Shown in pieces: positions 1-8,926 of a stretch of DNA of 64,000 nt. The notes beneath the pieces were generated by a model, which ran no database searches, was not told the origin of the DNA, and was given only the letters and a program-made list of their open reading frames with translations. This DNA comes from Myxococcus llanfairpwllgwyngyllgogerychwyrndrobwllllantysiliogogogochensis. Lineage in GTDB: Bacteria; Myxococcota; Myxococcia; Myxococcales; Myxococcaceae. A program made the position numbers and the translations under genes. Position 1 is the stretch's first letter; the number at the start of each line of letters is the position of its first letter. Where the stretch lies: the NCBI RefSeq assembly GCF_006636215.1, contig NZ_VIFM01000007.1:1-64000 (forward strand). Direction: 5' to 3'.

Positions 1-2
1 TA

Positions 3-785
3 AAAGACAGGTATCGGGTGGTGGACTGGTTCACCGGCCGGGGTGGCGAGGTGGGGGCCCGTCCGACGCGCGCGGAGCAGGACGCGCTGCGCGCCTTCGT
101 GACGGGGGGCGGTCACCTGTTGTTGTCCGGTGGTCAGTTGACCTCCGCGCTGTCTGTGGGGGACGCGGACGACAAGGCGTTCCTCGCGGACATCCTCCGG
201 GCCTCGCCTGGCACGGGCACTCCGCCCTTGAGCGTGGAGGGCATGCCGGGGGACTTCCTCTCCGAGTTGACCGGGCTGACGCTGGACGACGGCACCCGGG
301 GGGCCTACCCGGTGGGAGTGACGGACGTGCTCACCCCGGCGTCGGGGGGCTCGGCGGTGTTGCGGTACGCGGGGACGAACCTGTCGGCCGGCGTGTTCTC
401 CATGCCGGGGGGACAGGTGCTCCTGCTGAGCGTTCCCTTCGAGTCGGTGGTGGACCGGGCGGCCCGGGCGAGGCTCTTGTCCGCGTTCCTGGTGCGCGCG
501 GGCTTCCCCGCGCCGGCCACGCCGCCCGTAGGGGACTCTGGCGATTCGGGCCCAGGCCTCCTGAGCGGATGCGTGGCGCCGCGCGGGGTGGACCCGCATC
601 CTCCGGAGCCGCCCGAGCCTCCGGCCCCCATTGTCCTGGACGTGCTGCCGCAGTTCTATCCGCTCGGTGACTCCGGCTGCGGCTGTGGGGCGAGCGCGGG
701 AACGGGCACCGGACTCTGGCTGTTGCTCGGGGTGATTGTTCAGCTTCGGCGCGCGCGTCGTCGCGCGAGCGACGTGAAGCGTTGA
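3..785 (+). CDS. C-terminal part of a secreted protein with MYXO-CTERM-type tail (partial)
   Basis: The reading frame is open to the left edge, so only the C-terminal ~260 residues are present and the true start lies outside. The first ~160 residues look like a glutamine-amidotransferase-like fold, with a glycine-rich FVTGGG turn and alternating beta/alpha pattern, as found at the end of many myxobacterial secreted hydrolases. A proline-rich linker follows. The last ~35 residues hold a Cys-rich motif (GCGCG), one hydrophobic helix and an Arg-rich end, which is the layout of the MYXO-CTERM surface-sorting signal. I infer a cell-envelope or surface protein; its catalytic part, if any, is off the window. 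Function unknown. Confidence 0.7.
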   Translation, partial: KDRYRVVDWFTGRGGEVGARPTRAEQDALRAFVTGGGHLLLSGGQLTSALSVGDADDKAFLADILRASPGTGTPPLSVEGMPGDFLSELTGLTLDDGTRGAYPVGVTDVLTPASGGSAVLRYAGTNLSAGVFSMPGGQVLLLSVPFESVVDRAARARLLSAFLVRAGFPAPATPPVGDSGDSGPGLLSGCVAPRGVDPHPPEPPEPPAPIVLDVLPQFYPLGDSGCGCGASAGTGTGLWLLLGVIVQLRRARRRASDVKR

Positions 786-810
786 CTCGGCGGGGCCGCG
801 TGCCTACGGT
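782..810 (+). promoter_or_regulatory. Possible promoter for gap-pgk-tpiA
   Basis: TTGACT (782-787) and TACGGT (805-810) are spaced by 17 bases, as in sigma-70 promoters. The site overlaps both the stop codon of the upstream gene and the hairpin called as a terminator, so both calls cannot be equally right. Weak evidence. Confidence 0.3.
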
Positions 811-826
811 CGGCGGCCCTTATTTT
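793..826 (+). terminator. Probable intrinsic terminator
   Basis: Seven-base arms GGGCCGC (793-799) and GCGGCCC (813-819) enclose a 13-base loop and are followed by TTATTTT. It lies 8 bases after the stop of the upstream gene and before gap, so it probably ends the upstream transcript. Confidence 0.55.
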
Positions 827-885
827 CTGACGTGATGACCCGTGGGCGCCCCATCCGCGCCCACCTCTCCCAAGGAGACACGAAC

Positions 886-1896
886 ATGGCCACCCGCATC
901 GCCATCAACGGCTTCGGTCGCATCGGTCGCTGCATCCTGCGCGCCGCCCTCAGCCGCAAGGAAGACCTCGAGATCGTCGCCATCAACGACCTCGACAAGC
1001 CCGCCGCGCTGGCGCACCTGTTCAAGTACGACTCCGTGCACCGCACCTGGCCGGGCGAGGTGAAGTCGACGGACAAGGGCATCGTGGTGGACGGCAAGGA
1101 GATCACCGTCACCGCGGAGAAGGACCCCACGGTGCTGCCGTGGAAGAGCATGAACGTGGACGTGGTGCTGGAGTGCACCGGCCGCTTCACCAGCCGCGAG
1201 GGCGCCGAGAAGCACCTGAAGGCGGGCGCCAAGAAGGTCCTCATCTCCGCGCCGGCCAAGGGCCCGGACCTGACCATCGCCTACGGCATCAACCACGGCG
1301 AGTACGACGCGTCCAAGCACCACATCGTCTCGAACGCGTCGTGCACCACCAACTGCCTGGCGCCCGTCGCCAAGGTGCTGCTGGATGGCTTCGGCATCGA
1401 GAAGGGCTTGATGACGACCATCCACAGCTACACCAACGACCAGCGCATCCTGGACCTCACCCACGATGACATGCGTCGCGCCCGCGCCGCCGCGCTGTCC
1501 ATGATTCCCTCCAGCACCGGCGCCGCGAAGGCCATTGGCGAGGTGCTGCCGCAGCTCAAGGGCAAGATGCACGGCATGTCGGTGCGCGTGCCCACCCCGA
1601 ACGTGTCGCTGGTGGACCTGACGGTGAACACCACCAAGAACGTGACGGCCGAGGCCATCATCGAGGCGTTCCGCAAGGCCGCCGCTGGCCCCCTCAAGGG
1701 CATCCTGGAGTTCAGCGACGCGCTGACGGTTTCGGTGGACTACAACGGCAACCCGCACTCGGCCATCTTCGACTCCACGAACTGCTTCGTGATGGGCGAC
1801 AACATGGTCAAGGTCATGGCCTGGTACGACAACGAGTGGGGTTTCTCCAACCGCATGGTGGACACGGCGAAGTTCCTCGTGTCCAAGGGCGTCTAG
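886..1896 (+). CDS. gap: Glyceraldehyde-3-phosphate dehydrogenase
   Basis: Glycolytic enzyme that oxidises and phosphorylates glyceraldehyde 3-phosphate to 1,3-bisphosphoglycerate with NAD in the cytoplasm. The 336-residue length is typical. The N-terminal Rossmann motif NGFGRIG is at residues 8-14 and the catalytic motif SNASCTTN places the active cysteine at residue 153. The C-terminal WYDNEWG motif is also present. I chose the ATG at 886 because AAGGAG lies 9 bases upstream; an in-frame ATG at 832 would add 18 residues before the Rossmann fold. It is first in a co-directional gap-pgk-tpiA run, with 28 bp to pgk, so the three lower-glycolysis enzymes are probably made together. Confidence 0.98.
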   Translation: MATRIAINGFGRIGRCILRAALSRKEDLEIVAINDLDKPAALAHLFKYDSVHRTWPGEVKSTDKGIVVDGKEITVTAEKDPTVLPWKSMNVDVVLECTGRFTSREGAEKHLKAGAKKVLISAPAKGPDLTIAYGINHGEYDASKHHIVSNASCTTNCLAPVAKVLLDGFGIEKGLMTTIHSYTNDQRILDLTHDDMRRARAAALSMIPSSTGAAKAIGEVLPQLKGKMHGMSVRVPTPNVSLVDLTVNTTKNVTAEAIIEAFRKAAAGPLKGILEFSDALTVSVDYNGNPHSAIFDSTNCFVMGDNMVKVMAWYDNEWGFSNRMVDTAKFLVSKGV

Positions 1897-1924
1897 TCCC
1901 CGTCAGGGGCCCAGGGGAGACCAG

Positions 1925-3112
<1,188 letters not shown>

Positions 3113-3159
3113 TCTCCGCGCCGCCAAGCAACACCACCACACCTCTGGGGGAGCGATTC

Positions 3160-3933
3160 ATGGCCGTCTCGGCTCGTCGTCGGAAGATCGTCGCCGGCAA
3201 CTGGAAGATGAACAAGACGGTGCCGGAGGCGCTGGCACTGGTGCGCGAGCTGCGGGGGACCGTGGCCGCCGTCGGAGATGTGGTGGAGGTGGTGGTGGCG
3301 CCGACGTTCCTGGCGCTGCAGCCGCTGCATGTCGCCCTGGAAGGGGCGCCCTTGCAGCTGGCCGCGCAGAATTGCCACTGGGAGTCGTCCGGTGCCTTCA
3401 CTGGCGAGGTGTCCGCGCCGATGCTGGCGGAGCTGGGGTGCGCCTACGTCATCGTGGGGCACTCGGAGCGCCGGCAGCTGTTCGGCGAGACGGACGAGTC
3501 GGTGAACAAGAAGGCCCGGGCCGTCCTGGCCGCTGGCATGAAGCCCATCCTCTGCGTGGGCGAGACGCTTGCCGAGCGCGAGGCGAACCAGACACTGGAC
3601 GTCGTGGAGCGTCAGGTCCGGGGCGGGCTGGCGGGCTTCGAGGCGAAGGACGTGGCGACCTTCGTGCTGGCGTACGAGCCGGTGTGGGCCATCGGCACGG
3701 GGCGCAATGCGACGTCGGCGCAGGCGCAGGAGGTCCACGCGGCGATCCGAGGGCTCCTCGGTCGGCTGTACGACGGGGAGACGGCCGGGCGGGTGCGGAT
3801 CCAGTACGGCGGCAGTGTGAAGCCCGACAACGCCGCGGAATTGCTGGGGCAGCCGGACATTGATGGGGCGCTCGTCGGCGGGGCGAGCCTCAAGGCGGGC
3901 GATTTCGCGGCCATCATCAAGGCGGCCACCTAG
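3160..3933 (+). CDS. tpiA: Triose-phosphate isomerase
   Basis: Interconverts dihydroxyacetone phosphate and glyceraldehyde 3-phosphate. The 257-residue TIM barrel shows the substrate lysine in NWKMN (residue 16), the catalytic histidine in GHSERR, the catalytic glutamate in [11 protein letters not shown] and the phosphate-binding YGGSV loop. GGGGGAG precedes the ATG by a normal distance. It is the third gene of the glycolytic run; 93 bp separate it from secG, which appears to have its own promoter. Confidence 0.98.
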   Translation: MAVSARRRKIVAGNWKMNKTVPEALALVRELRGTVAAVGDVVEVVVAPTFLALQPLHVALEGAPLQLAAQNCHWESSGAFTGEVSAPMLAELGCAYVIVGHSERRQLFGETDESVNKKARAVLAAGMKPILCVGETLAEREANQTLDVVERQVRGGLAGFEAKDVATFVLAYEPVWAIGTGRNATSAQAQEVHAAIRGLLGRLYDGETAGRVRIQYGGSVKPDNAAELLGQPDIDGALVGGASLKAGDFAAIIKAAT

Positions 3934-3960
3934 AGTAGGCTCACTGGCGGGCGGAAGAAG

Positions 3961-3990
3961 TTGTCACCCATTCGGCAGTTTGTGTAGGGT
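3961..3990 (+). promoter_or_regulatory. Probable promoter of secG
   Basis: TTGTCA (3961-3966) and TAGGGT (3985-3990) are 18 bases apart in the 93-bp gap between tpiA and secG. This leaves a leader of roughly 30 bases to the secG ATG. Confidence 0.45.
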
Positions 3991-4026
3991 GCGCCTCCTT
4001 TTCACGGAACGTTCGAAAGATCTCTC

Positions 4027-4452
4027 ATGCTGACCTTCGTCACGATCGTGCACGTCCTCGTTTGCGTGTTCATGATCTTCGTCATCCTGCTGCAGCCGGG
4101 TAAGGACGCTGGCATGGGCTCGGCCCTCGGCGGCGGCGCGGCCACGAGCGCCTTTGGTGGCCGTGGTGCCGTGACGTTCCTGAGCAAGCTCACGGGCGTC
4201 TGTGCCGCGATGTTCTTCTTCACTTCGCTCGGCCTCTCCTTCGTGGGGCTTCGCTCCTCGGTGGCGGCGGGTGGTTCGGTGGCTTCGCCTCCTCCGGCGG
4301 CTTCGGCTCCGGCGACCCCGGGCGCGGCGGCTCCGGCGGGCGAGCAGTCGGCGCCTGGCGCGGTCGAGCAGCCTCGTGGTGAGGCTCCGGCGGCTCCGGC
4401 GGAGGGCCAGTCGGCCCCTGCTCAGCCGGCGGCGCCGACTCCGGCTCCGTAA
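4027..4452 (+). CDS. secG: Preprotein translocase subunit SecG with long Pro/Ala tail
   Basis: Small inner-membrane partner of SecYE that helps SecA-driven protein export. The N-terminal ~75 residues hold the two expected transmembrane helices (about 4-23 and 53-73) joined by a loop with QPGKDAGMGSALGGG, a hallmark of SecG. The rest, about 65 residues, is a low-complexity tail of Ala, Pro, Gly and Gln that lengthens the protein to 141 residues, against about 75-110 in most bacteria. The order after tpiA and before tRNA-Leu has no functional link that I can see beyond housekeeping clustering. Confidence 0.93.
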   Translation: MLTFVTIVHVLVCVFMIFVILLQPGKDAGMGSALGGGAATSAFGGRGAVTFLSKLTGVCAAMFFFTSLGLSFVGLRSSVAAGGSVASPPPAASAPATPGAAAPAGEQSAPGAVEQPRGEAPAAPAEGQSAPAQPAAPTPAP

Positions 4453-4496
4453 GAGCCCGTCGAATAAATCTGGAGCACGCAGCGGTTAGAAACTCG

Positions 4497-4525
4497 TTGC
4501 GTGATCCGGTGCGGTCCTGTAGATG
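4497..4525 (+). promoter_or_regulatory. Possible tRNA-Leu promoter
   Basis: TTGCGT (4497-4502), a 17-base spacer and TAGATG (4520-4525) end 14 bases before the mature tRNA 5' end. This is a plausible spacing for a stable-RNA promoter. The -10 match is modest. Confidence 0.35.
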
Positions 4526-4539
4526 GTCCGCGCAGAAAC

Positions 4540-4621
4540 GCCCAGGTGGTGGAACTGGTAGACACACCATCTTGAGGGGGTGGCGCCGAAAGGTGTGCGG
4601 GTTCGAATCCCGCCCTGGGCA
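4540..4621 (+). tRNA. tRNA-Leu (anticodon GAG)
   Basis: An 82-nt class II tRNA. Acceptor arms GCCCAGG and CCTGGGC pair fully, and the discriminator base is A at 4621. The anticodon stem CCATC/GGTGG (one G-U pair) holds loop TTGAGGG with anticodon GAG, reading CUC and CUU leucine codons. The T-arm GCGGGTTCGAATCCCGC is canonical and a leucine-type long variable arm is present. No CCA end is encoded, so it must be added enzymatically. It lies 87 bp after secG. Confidence 0.95.
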
Positions 4622-4631
4622 CTCCGATAGA

Positions 4632-4662
4632 AGCCTCCGAGTCGAAAGACTCGGGGGCTTTT
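4632..4662 (+). terminator. Intrinsic terminator after tRNA-Leu
   Basis: A 12-bp stem (4632-4643 with 4648-4659, one G-T pair) closes a GAAA tetraloop and is followed directly by TTTT. It starts 11 bases after the tRNA and is the clearest factor-independent terminator in the window. Confidence 0.9.
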
Positions 4663-5498
4663 GTCGTTTCAGGGGTCGGGGTTGCCGTGGGGCCTGCGAA
4701 GGCGATGAGGACGTCCCTGGCGCAGAGGGAGCGAGTGTTCCGTCGTTCGGGGAGAGGGCGCGAGCGCTGCTTCGGATCCGGAGCGCGAGGTGGTCCGCAG
4801 CAGTCGCGGGCGCCGCTCACGTCTGTCGCGAGAGTGCGCGACTCCTCCTTTGTCCTGTTGGGGGTGACGCGCTCTCACACGGGTCTTGGGCCCTTTGTCG
4901 CTCCTCGTGAGGCCGAGGCTCTTGGTTCCGGACCTCGCGCTCATCGCAGGCCAGGAGCGCTCGTCCCTTGTGGCGGAGATGGTGCGTGGCCTTCAGGAAG
5001 AATCGCGCCTCTAAGCCCGTGGGCGAGCACGTTCACCTTCCCGTGGAGCTCTTCATCAAGTCACTGCCTGATGGTGATGGGCGCGACTGCTGCTTCGGCT
5101 CGAAGTTCCCGCCGACCTGGCATCGGCTTCATTGATGGGACGAGGTGGGCTCGTTCGTGTCGCAATGGGCGCTGTCGTTCGCTTCGCGACCTGTCGCTGA
5201 GGACACGTGTGGCGCGCGTGGGACTGTCTGCGTGGGCAGGCGAGCGACATTCTTGTGCTCTGCGAAAGCGAAGAGTGCCCACCTCCTTTCCGTGGCGCTG
5301 ACCGAGGTGAAACACGACGGGATTGAAAACACACAACGCGTGAAGTCCTGCTCAGGGTTCTCTCAGTGAATGAGAGGCTGGAAGTGTTTGGCGTGTTGTA
5401 TTGATTGGGTTTCCTCAGCTTGCCAGGGAATGCGTGACTTCACCGACTGTCTGCGGGCGCTCAAGTGTTTGGTGGTCGAAAAGGCGACTGTCATTGTC
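4663..5498. other. Non-coding or decayed stretch downstream of tRNA-Leu
   Basis: About 840 bp with several overlapping open frames on both strands, none with a recognisable domain, a ribosome site or the usual codon pattern of the neighbours. The last ~150 bp are visibly richer in A and T than the flanks. I saw no integrase, no repeat of the tRNA 3' end and no transposase. It may be a decayed insertion at a tRNA or a plain spacer. Confidence 0.4.
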
Positions 5499-5528
5499 TA
5501 TAAAGGGGTGAACGAACATTCATTCACC
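5499..5528 (+). promoter_or_regulatory. Candidate -10 element with overlapping 22-bp dyad
   Basis: TATAAA (5499-5504) is followed at once by an imperfect palindrome at 5507-5528 with outer arms GGTGAA/TTCACC and inner arms GAA/TTC. A start site about 7 bases after the -10 box would lie inside the dyad, so a bound repressor would block initiation of the gene starting at 5536. No convincing -35 box was found. Confidence 0.4.
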
Positions 5529-5535
5529 GGGACTT

Positions 5536-6297
5536 GTGGCCCTCGGTGAACCCATCCGGCCCGTTGGGAGCTGTCCCCTGAAGCGCGTACACACCTTGGT
5601 CTTCCCCACGCCGGCCGTTTACTGGCTCGTGGTGGGCCTCATCCTCATCTACGTGGTGATGGCGGCGGTGCTCGCACCCATGTCCATCCACCTGCTCCCG
5701 CTGTCGATGGTTCATGACCTGCTGCGGAGCTACTTCGGGTTCTTCATCCTCATCCTGGGCATCCCCTGCGGCATCTACGTGATCGGGTGGCGCGCCAGCG
5801 ACCTGTTCGTCTGGCTGCGCGCCCCTGAATCACTGACGGTGGACTCGCTGCGGCTCACGTCCGGTGACACGACGCTGGCCTGGGGGAACGTGGGCAGCAT
5901 CGTCCGCCAGCACAACCATGACCGCCTCGTGCTTCTCCACCGCGGCGGCAAGTACCGGCTGCGGCTGAACCTGTGGAGCGACTCGGACGAACTCGAGGCC
6001 GAGGTGACGGACCGTGTCGTCGCCGCGCTGTTGGACAAGGTGCGCCGCCAGGTCGCCTCGGGTCATTCCGTGGCCTTCGGCCCGCTGACGCTCAGCTCCG
6101 AGGGACTGACACACAAGAAGCAGCTCATCCGCTGGGATGACATCGAGAGCATCCGCTTCCAGGACGGGCACGACCAGGGCGTGTCGACTCGGGAGCTGAT
6201 CATCACGGCGCACGGGAGGTTCCGGAAGATCGACGAGGAGAAGATCGTCAACGCCCCGGTGCTCCTGGCCTACCTGACCGACCGTCTCGAGCCGTGA
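5536..6297 (+). CDS. Two-helix membrane protein with PH-like cytoplasmic domain
   Basis: No firm family recognised. Residues ~25-50 and ~60-85 are two hydrophobic helices. The rest (~95-253) alternates strands and ends with a helix, with paired motifs of the kind WGNVGSI and WDDIESI. That pattern suggests two PH-like (YcxB/DUF6585-type) beta-barrel units facing the cytoplasm. The GTG start is taken because the frame opens there; no ribosome site is visible, so translation may be leaderless or begin slightly downstream. The following gene encodes a similar but shorter architecture and is 33 bp away, so the two probably form an operon. Role unknown, possibly envelope-associated. Confidence 0.6.
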   Translation: MALGEPIRPVGSCPLKRVHTLVFPTPAVYWLVVGLILIYVVMAAVLAPMSIHLLPLSMVHDLLRSYFGFFILILGIPCGIYVIGWRASDLFVWLRAPESLTVDSLRLTSGDTTLAWGNVGSIVRQHNHDRLVLLHRGGKYRLRLNLWSDSDELEAEVTDRVVAALLDKVRRQVASGHSVAFGPLTLSSEGLTHKKQLIRWDDIESIRFQDGHDQGVSTRELIITAHGRFRKIDEEKIVNAPVLLAYLTDRLEP

Positions 6298-6330
6298 CTT
6301 TTTCCCCCAACCCCGAACAGGCATCACCTC

Positions 6331-6810
6331 ATGGAAATCTATAGCTCTGCCAAGACGAAGGCGAAGTCGGAACAGCCGCACGCGTTCTACTACTCGCGCA
6401 CGAAGCTCATCGTGGGCGCCGTCATCTGGACGCTGTCCACGGCCTTCTTCGGCGCGCTCACCTACCGCTCCATTGGCGAGACGGGCGTCATGGCCTTCTG
6501 CGGCTTCATCACGGCGACGTCCATCTGGATGATCTTCAACTGTGTCAAGCCGCTGGGCAGCCTGGACACGCCCGTGCTGACCATCGGCCGGGACGGCATC
6601 CTCTTCCCGGATGGCGTGCTGATTGCCTGGGACGACATGAAGGAGAACACCTACGTCGACCAGTCGTACATGGGCATCCCCATCGGGAAGTCTGTGGTCG
6701 TGAAGACCACGCTGAAGAAGCCCAAGGCCAAGCAGCTGCGCGTCGCCGCCGTCCAGATGTCGAGCGACGAGTATCTGGCCATCTGCGACCGCTACAGCCA
6801 GGCCGCGTGA
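6331..6810 (+). CDS. Small two-helix membrane protein, PH-like C-terminus
   Basis: A 159-residue protein with two hydrophobic helices (about 27-45 and 52-70) and a C-terminal beta-rich half that contains IAWDDM. This echoes the WDDI motif of the upstream protein, which suggests distant kinship or a shared PH-like fold. It follows the previous gene by 33 bp on the same strand and is likely cotranscribed. No catalytic motif or export signal is visible. Function unknown; it could be a partner subunit of the upstream membrane protein. Confidence 0.6.
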   Translation: MEIYSSAKTKAKSEQPHAFYYSRTKLIVGAVIWTLSTAFFGALTYRSIGETGVMAFCGFITATSIWMIFNCVKPLGSLDTPVLTIGRDGILFPDGVLIAWDDMKENTYVDQSYMGIPIGKSVVVKTTLKKPKAKQLRVAAVQMSSDEYLAICDRYSQAA

Positions 6811-7022
6811 TCCACTGCTGAGTCGCTCCTGCGTCAGGCCCTGCCAGGCCCGGCGCGGGAGGTCTCCTCCCAGTGTCGCGAAGGCACCGTGACACCGGGC
6901 GGAGACCGAAGAACGAGTCCCGCGCGGACGCGGGCCGATGTGGCCCCTGCGATAGACTCCCGAGCGCCATGCTGCAGCCGTGAAGTTTGCGAGGCCCGGT
7001 CGAGATCAACCAGGAGAGGCAT

Positions 7023-7847
7023 GTGACGCCGCGACTGAGCTCCTGCCGCATGTGGCTGCCCCACCAGGGGCGGGCGGTGGGCGTGGACTGGAGCGGTGCG
7101 GCTCATGCGCACCGGAAGGTCTGGGCCGCGACCCTGTGCTTCCAGGGAGGGCAGGGTCGCCTCCAGTGCCTCCAGCGGCCCTTCACGTCGAAAGGGGCGA
7201 ACACGGTGTCGGAGGGCCTGGGCCCATGGCTGTCGGCCCAGGACGCCGATGTGGTCGGACTCGACTTTTGCTTCAGCCTCGAAGTCAGCCAACTGGCCTC
7301 GCTGGGGCTCCCCACCACGGGCCCTCAGGAACTGGGCCGGGCCATCAGCGCGACATTCGACTCGGCGGAGTCGTTCAGGGCCGCCGTCGGGCCAGAGAAG
7401 AAGCGCGTCACGGAGGTGGCGTGCTCCGCGCCGTTCGCGCCCACCAACCTGCGCATGTACAAGCAGACCTATTGGGGCCTGCGGGCACTCGGTTCCTGTC
7501 GCGGCGCCTTTCCTCCCTGGAGCACGAGTCCCAGGCCGGCCCTGGTGGAGGTACTTCCCGCCGAAGTCGTCCGATGGCTCGGCCTGCCCAAGACCTACAA
7601 GGGCCGAGGCGTTGAGGAACGCCGGCGAGAAATCCTCCGGCGCGTCCGCGCATCCACGGACCTCCTCATCCCCGACAGCGACCTGCTCACGATGGTCTCT
7701 GACGCGGACGGAGATGCGCTCGATGCACTGCTGGCCGCACTGTCCGCCGCGTCGGCGTGGGCCTCGGGTTTCACCGGCGCCCCTCCCACGTCGGCAAGCA
7801 CGGGGGAGGGGTGGATCTTCTCCGTGAGGCAGCGACCCGAGCAGTAG
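7023..7847 (+). CDS. DUF429 family protein (predicted RNase H-fold nuclease)
   Basis: The N-terminal GVDWSGA motif (near residue 20) and the later GLDFCFSLE segment match the acidic pattern of DUF429 proteins, which are predicted to have an RNase H-like fold and possible nuclease activity. The C-terminal DADGDALDALLAAL segment fits the same family, supplying further acidic residues. GTG at 7023 was chosen because GGAGAG lies 4 bases upstream; a TTG 36 bases earlier keeps the frame but has no such site. The substrate is unknown. The gene stands alone and converges on the metalloprotease gene with only 14 bp between stops. Confidence 0.65.
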   Translation: MTPRLSSCRMWLPHQGRAVGVDWSGAAHAHRKVWAATLCFQGGQGRLQCLQRPFTSKGANTVSEGLGPWLSAQDADVVGLDFCFSLEVSQLASLGLPTTGPQELGRAISATFDSAESFRAAVGPEKKRVTEVACSAPFAPTNLRMYKQTYWGLRALGSCRGAFPPWSTSPRPALVEVLPAEVVRWLGLPKTYKGRGVEERRREILRRVRASTDLLIPDSDLLTMVSDADGDALDALLAALSAASAWASGFTGAPPTSASTGEGWIFSVRQRPEQ

Positions 7848-7861
7848 CGAGACTCGACTGC

Positions 7862-8926
7862 TCAGTACGTCCCGATGTCGTAGACAGTCGACAGCCAGTT
7901 GCCGCAATTCCAGCCAGTGCCCGTCGACAGACACACCGGGTAGCGCGCCCAGGAGCGGTGGACCTGGACGACGTCGGTGCGGCCATCGCCGTTGACGTCC
8001 GCCGCCATGAACCGCTGCTCGGAGGACCCCGAGTTGTAAATGGTTGCCGGCGAGTTGCTGCAACTCCAGCCCGAGCCCGTGGAGTAGCACGTGGGGATGC
8101 TCCCCCAGCCACGGTAGGTCTGGATGATGTCCGTGCGTCCGTCGCCGTTGAAGTCGCCCGTCAGCATCTGCTGCTCATGCGAGCCCGAGTTGTAGAACGT
8201 GCCCGACGGGATGTTGCAGGACCAGGTCGCCGAGGCCAGGCCGTAGCACAGCGGCATGGCATTCCATCCGCGATAGGACTGGAGGACGTCGTCCCGCCCG
8301 TCGCCGTTGAAGTCGCCGGTGAGGAAGTCCTGCTCGGCATTGCCCGCGTCGTACATGGCGACGCTGGGGTTGCTGCAGGACCAGGCCGTGCCCGTCGACA
8401 GACACACGGGCTGCGTCAACCAGCGGCGATACGCCTGCGCGATGTCATCCCGTCCATCGCCATTGAAGTCTCCCGACAGGTAGCGCACCTCGGGAGAGTC
8501 CGTCGTGCGGAGTGTGGCCGCCGGGTTGTTGCAGGACCAGCCGGTGCCAGTGGAGCGACACACGGGCAGCATCGACGAGTCGTGGTACGCCTGGGCGATA
8601 TCCGTCTTCCCATCACCGCTGAAGTCGCCGGTGATGAAGCGCTGGCTCCCGGTTCCCCAGTTGTAGATGTCCGCATAGGGATTGGCGCAGGACCAGGCCC
8701 CCAGGCCCGTGGAGTAACAGACCGGGTAGCTGGCCCAGAAGCGATAGGTCTGCACCAGGTCCGTGCGTCCGTCGCCATTGAAGTCACCCGTGACGTACCG
8801 CTGCTCAGGAGAACCCCAGTTGTAGACAGTCGCGGAAGGGTTGGTGCACGTCCATCCACTGCCCGTCGAGCGGCACATGGGAATCGAACCCCAGCCCCGA
8901 TACGTTTGGAGGATGTCCGCGCGGAA
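7862..8926 (-). repeat. Seven tandem FG-GAP-like coding repeats
   Basis: The 3' two thirds of the protease gene consists of seven repeats of about 150-160 bp. Each encodes a segment with a Tyr/Trp-rich start, two cysteines about 10-12 residues apart, and in the first six a GDFNGDGR-type loop. Protein-level similarity between units is high, which points to internal duplication within the gene. Confidence 0.85.

Noticed and set aside
832-886. Longer start for glyceraldehyde-3-phosphate dehydrogenase at 832.
   Set aside because: It adds 18 residues before the Rossmann fold and lacks a ribosome site; AAGGAG precedes the ATG at 886.
4540-4621. Repeat of the tRNA-Leu 3' end further on, as left by an integrated element.
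   Set aside because: I looked through 4663-5535 for the last ~20 bases of the tRNA and saw no copy.
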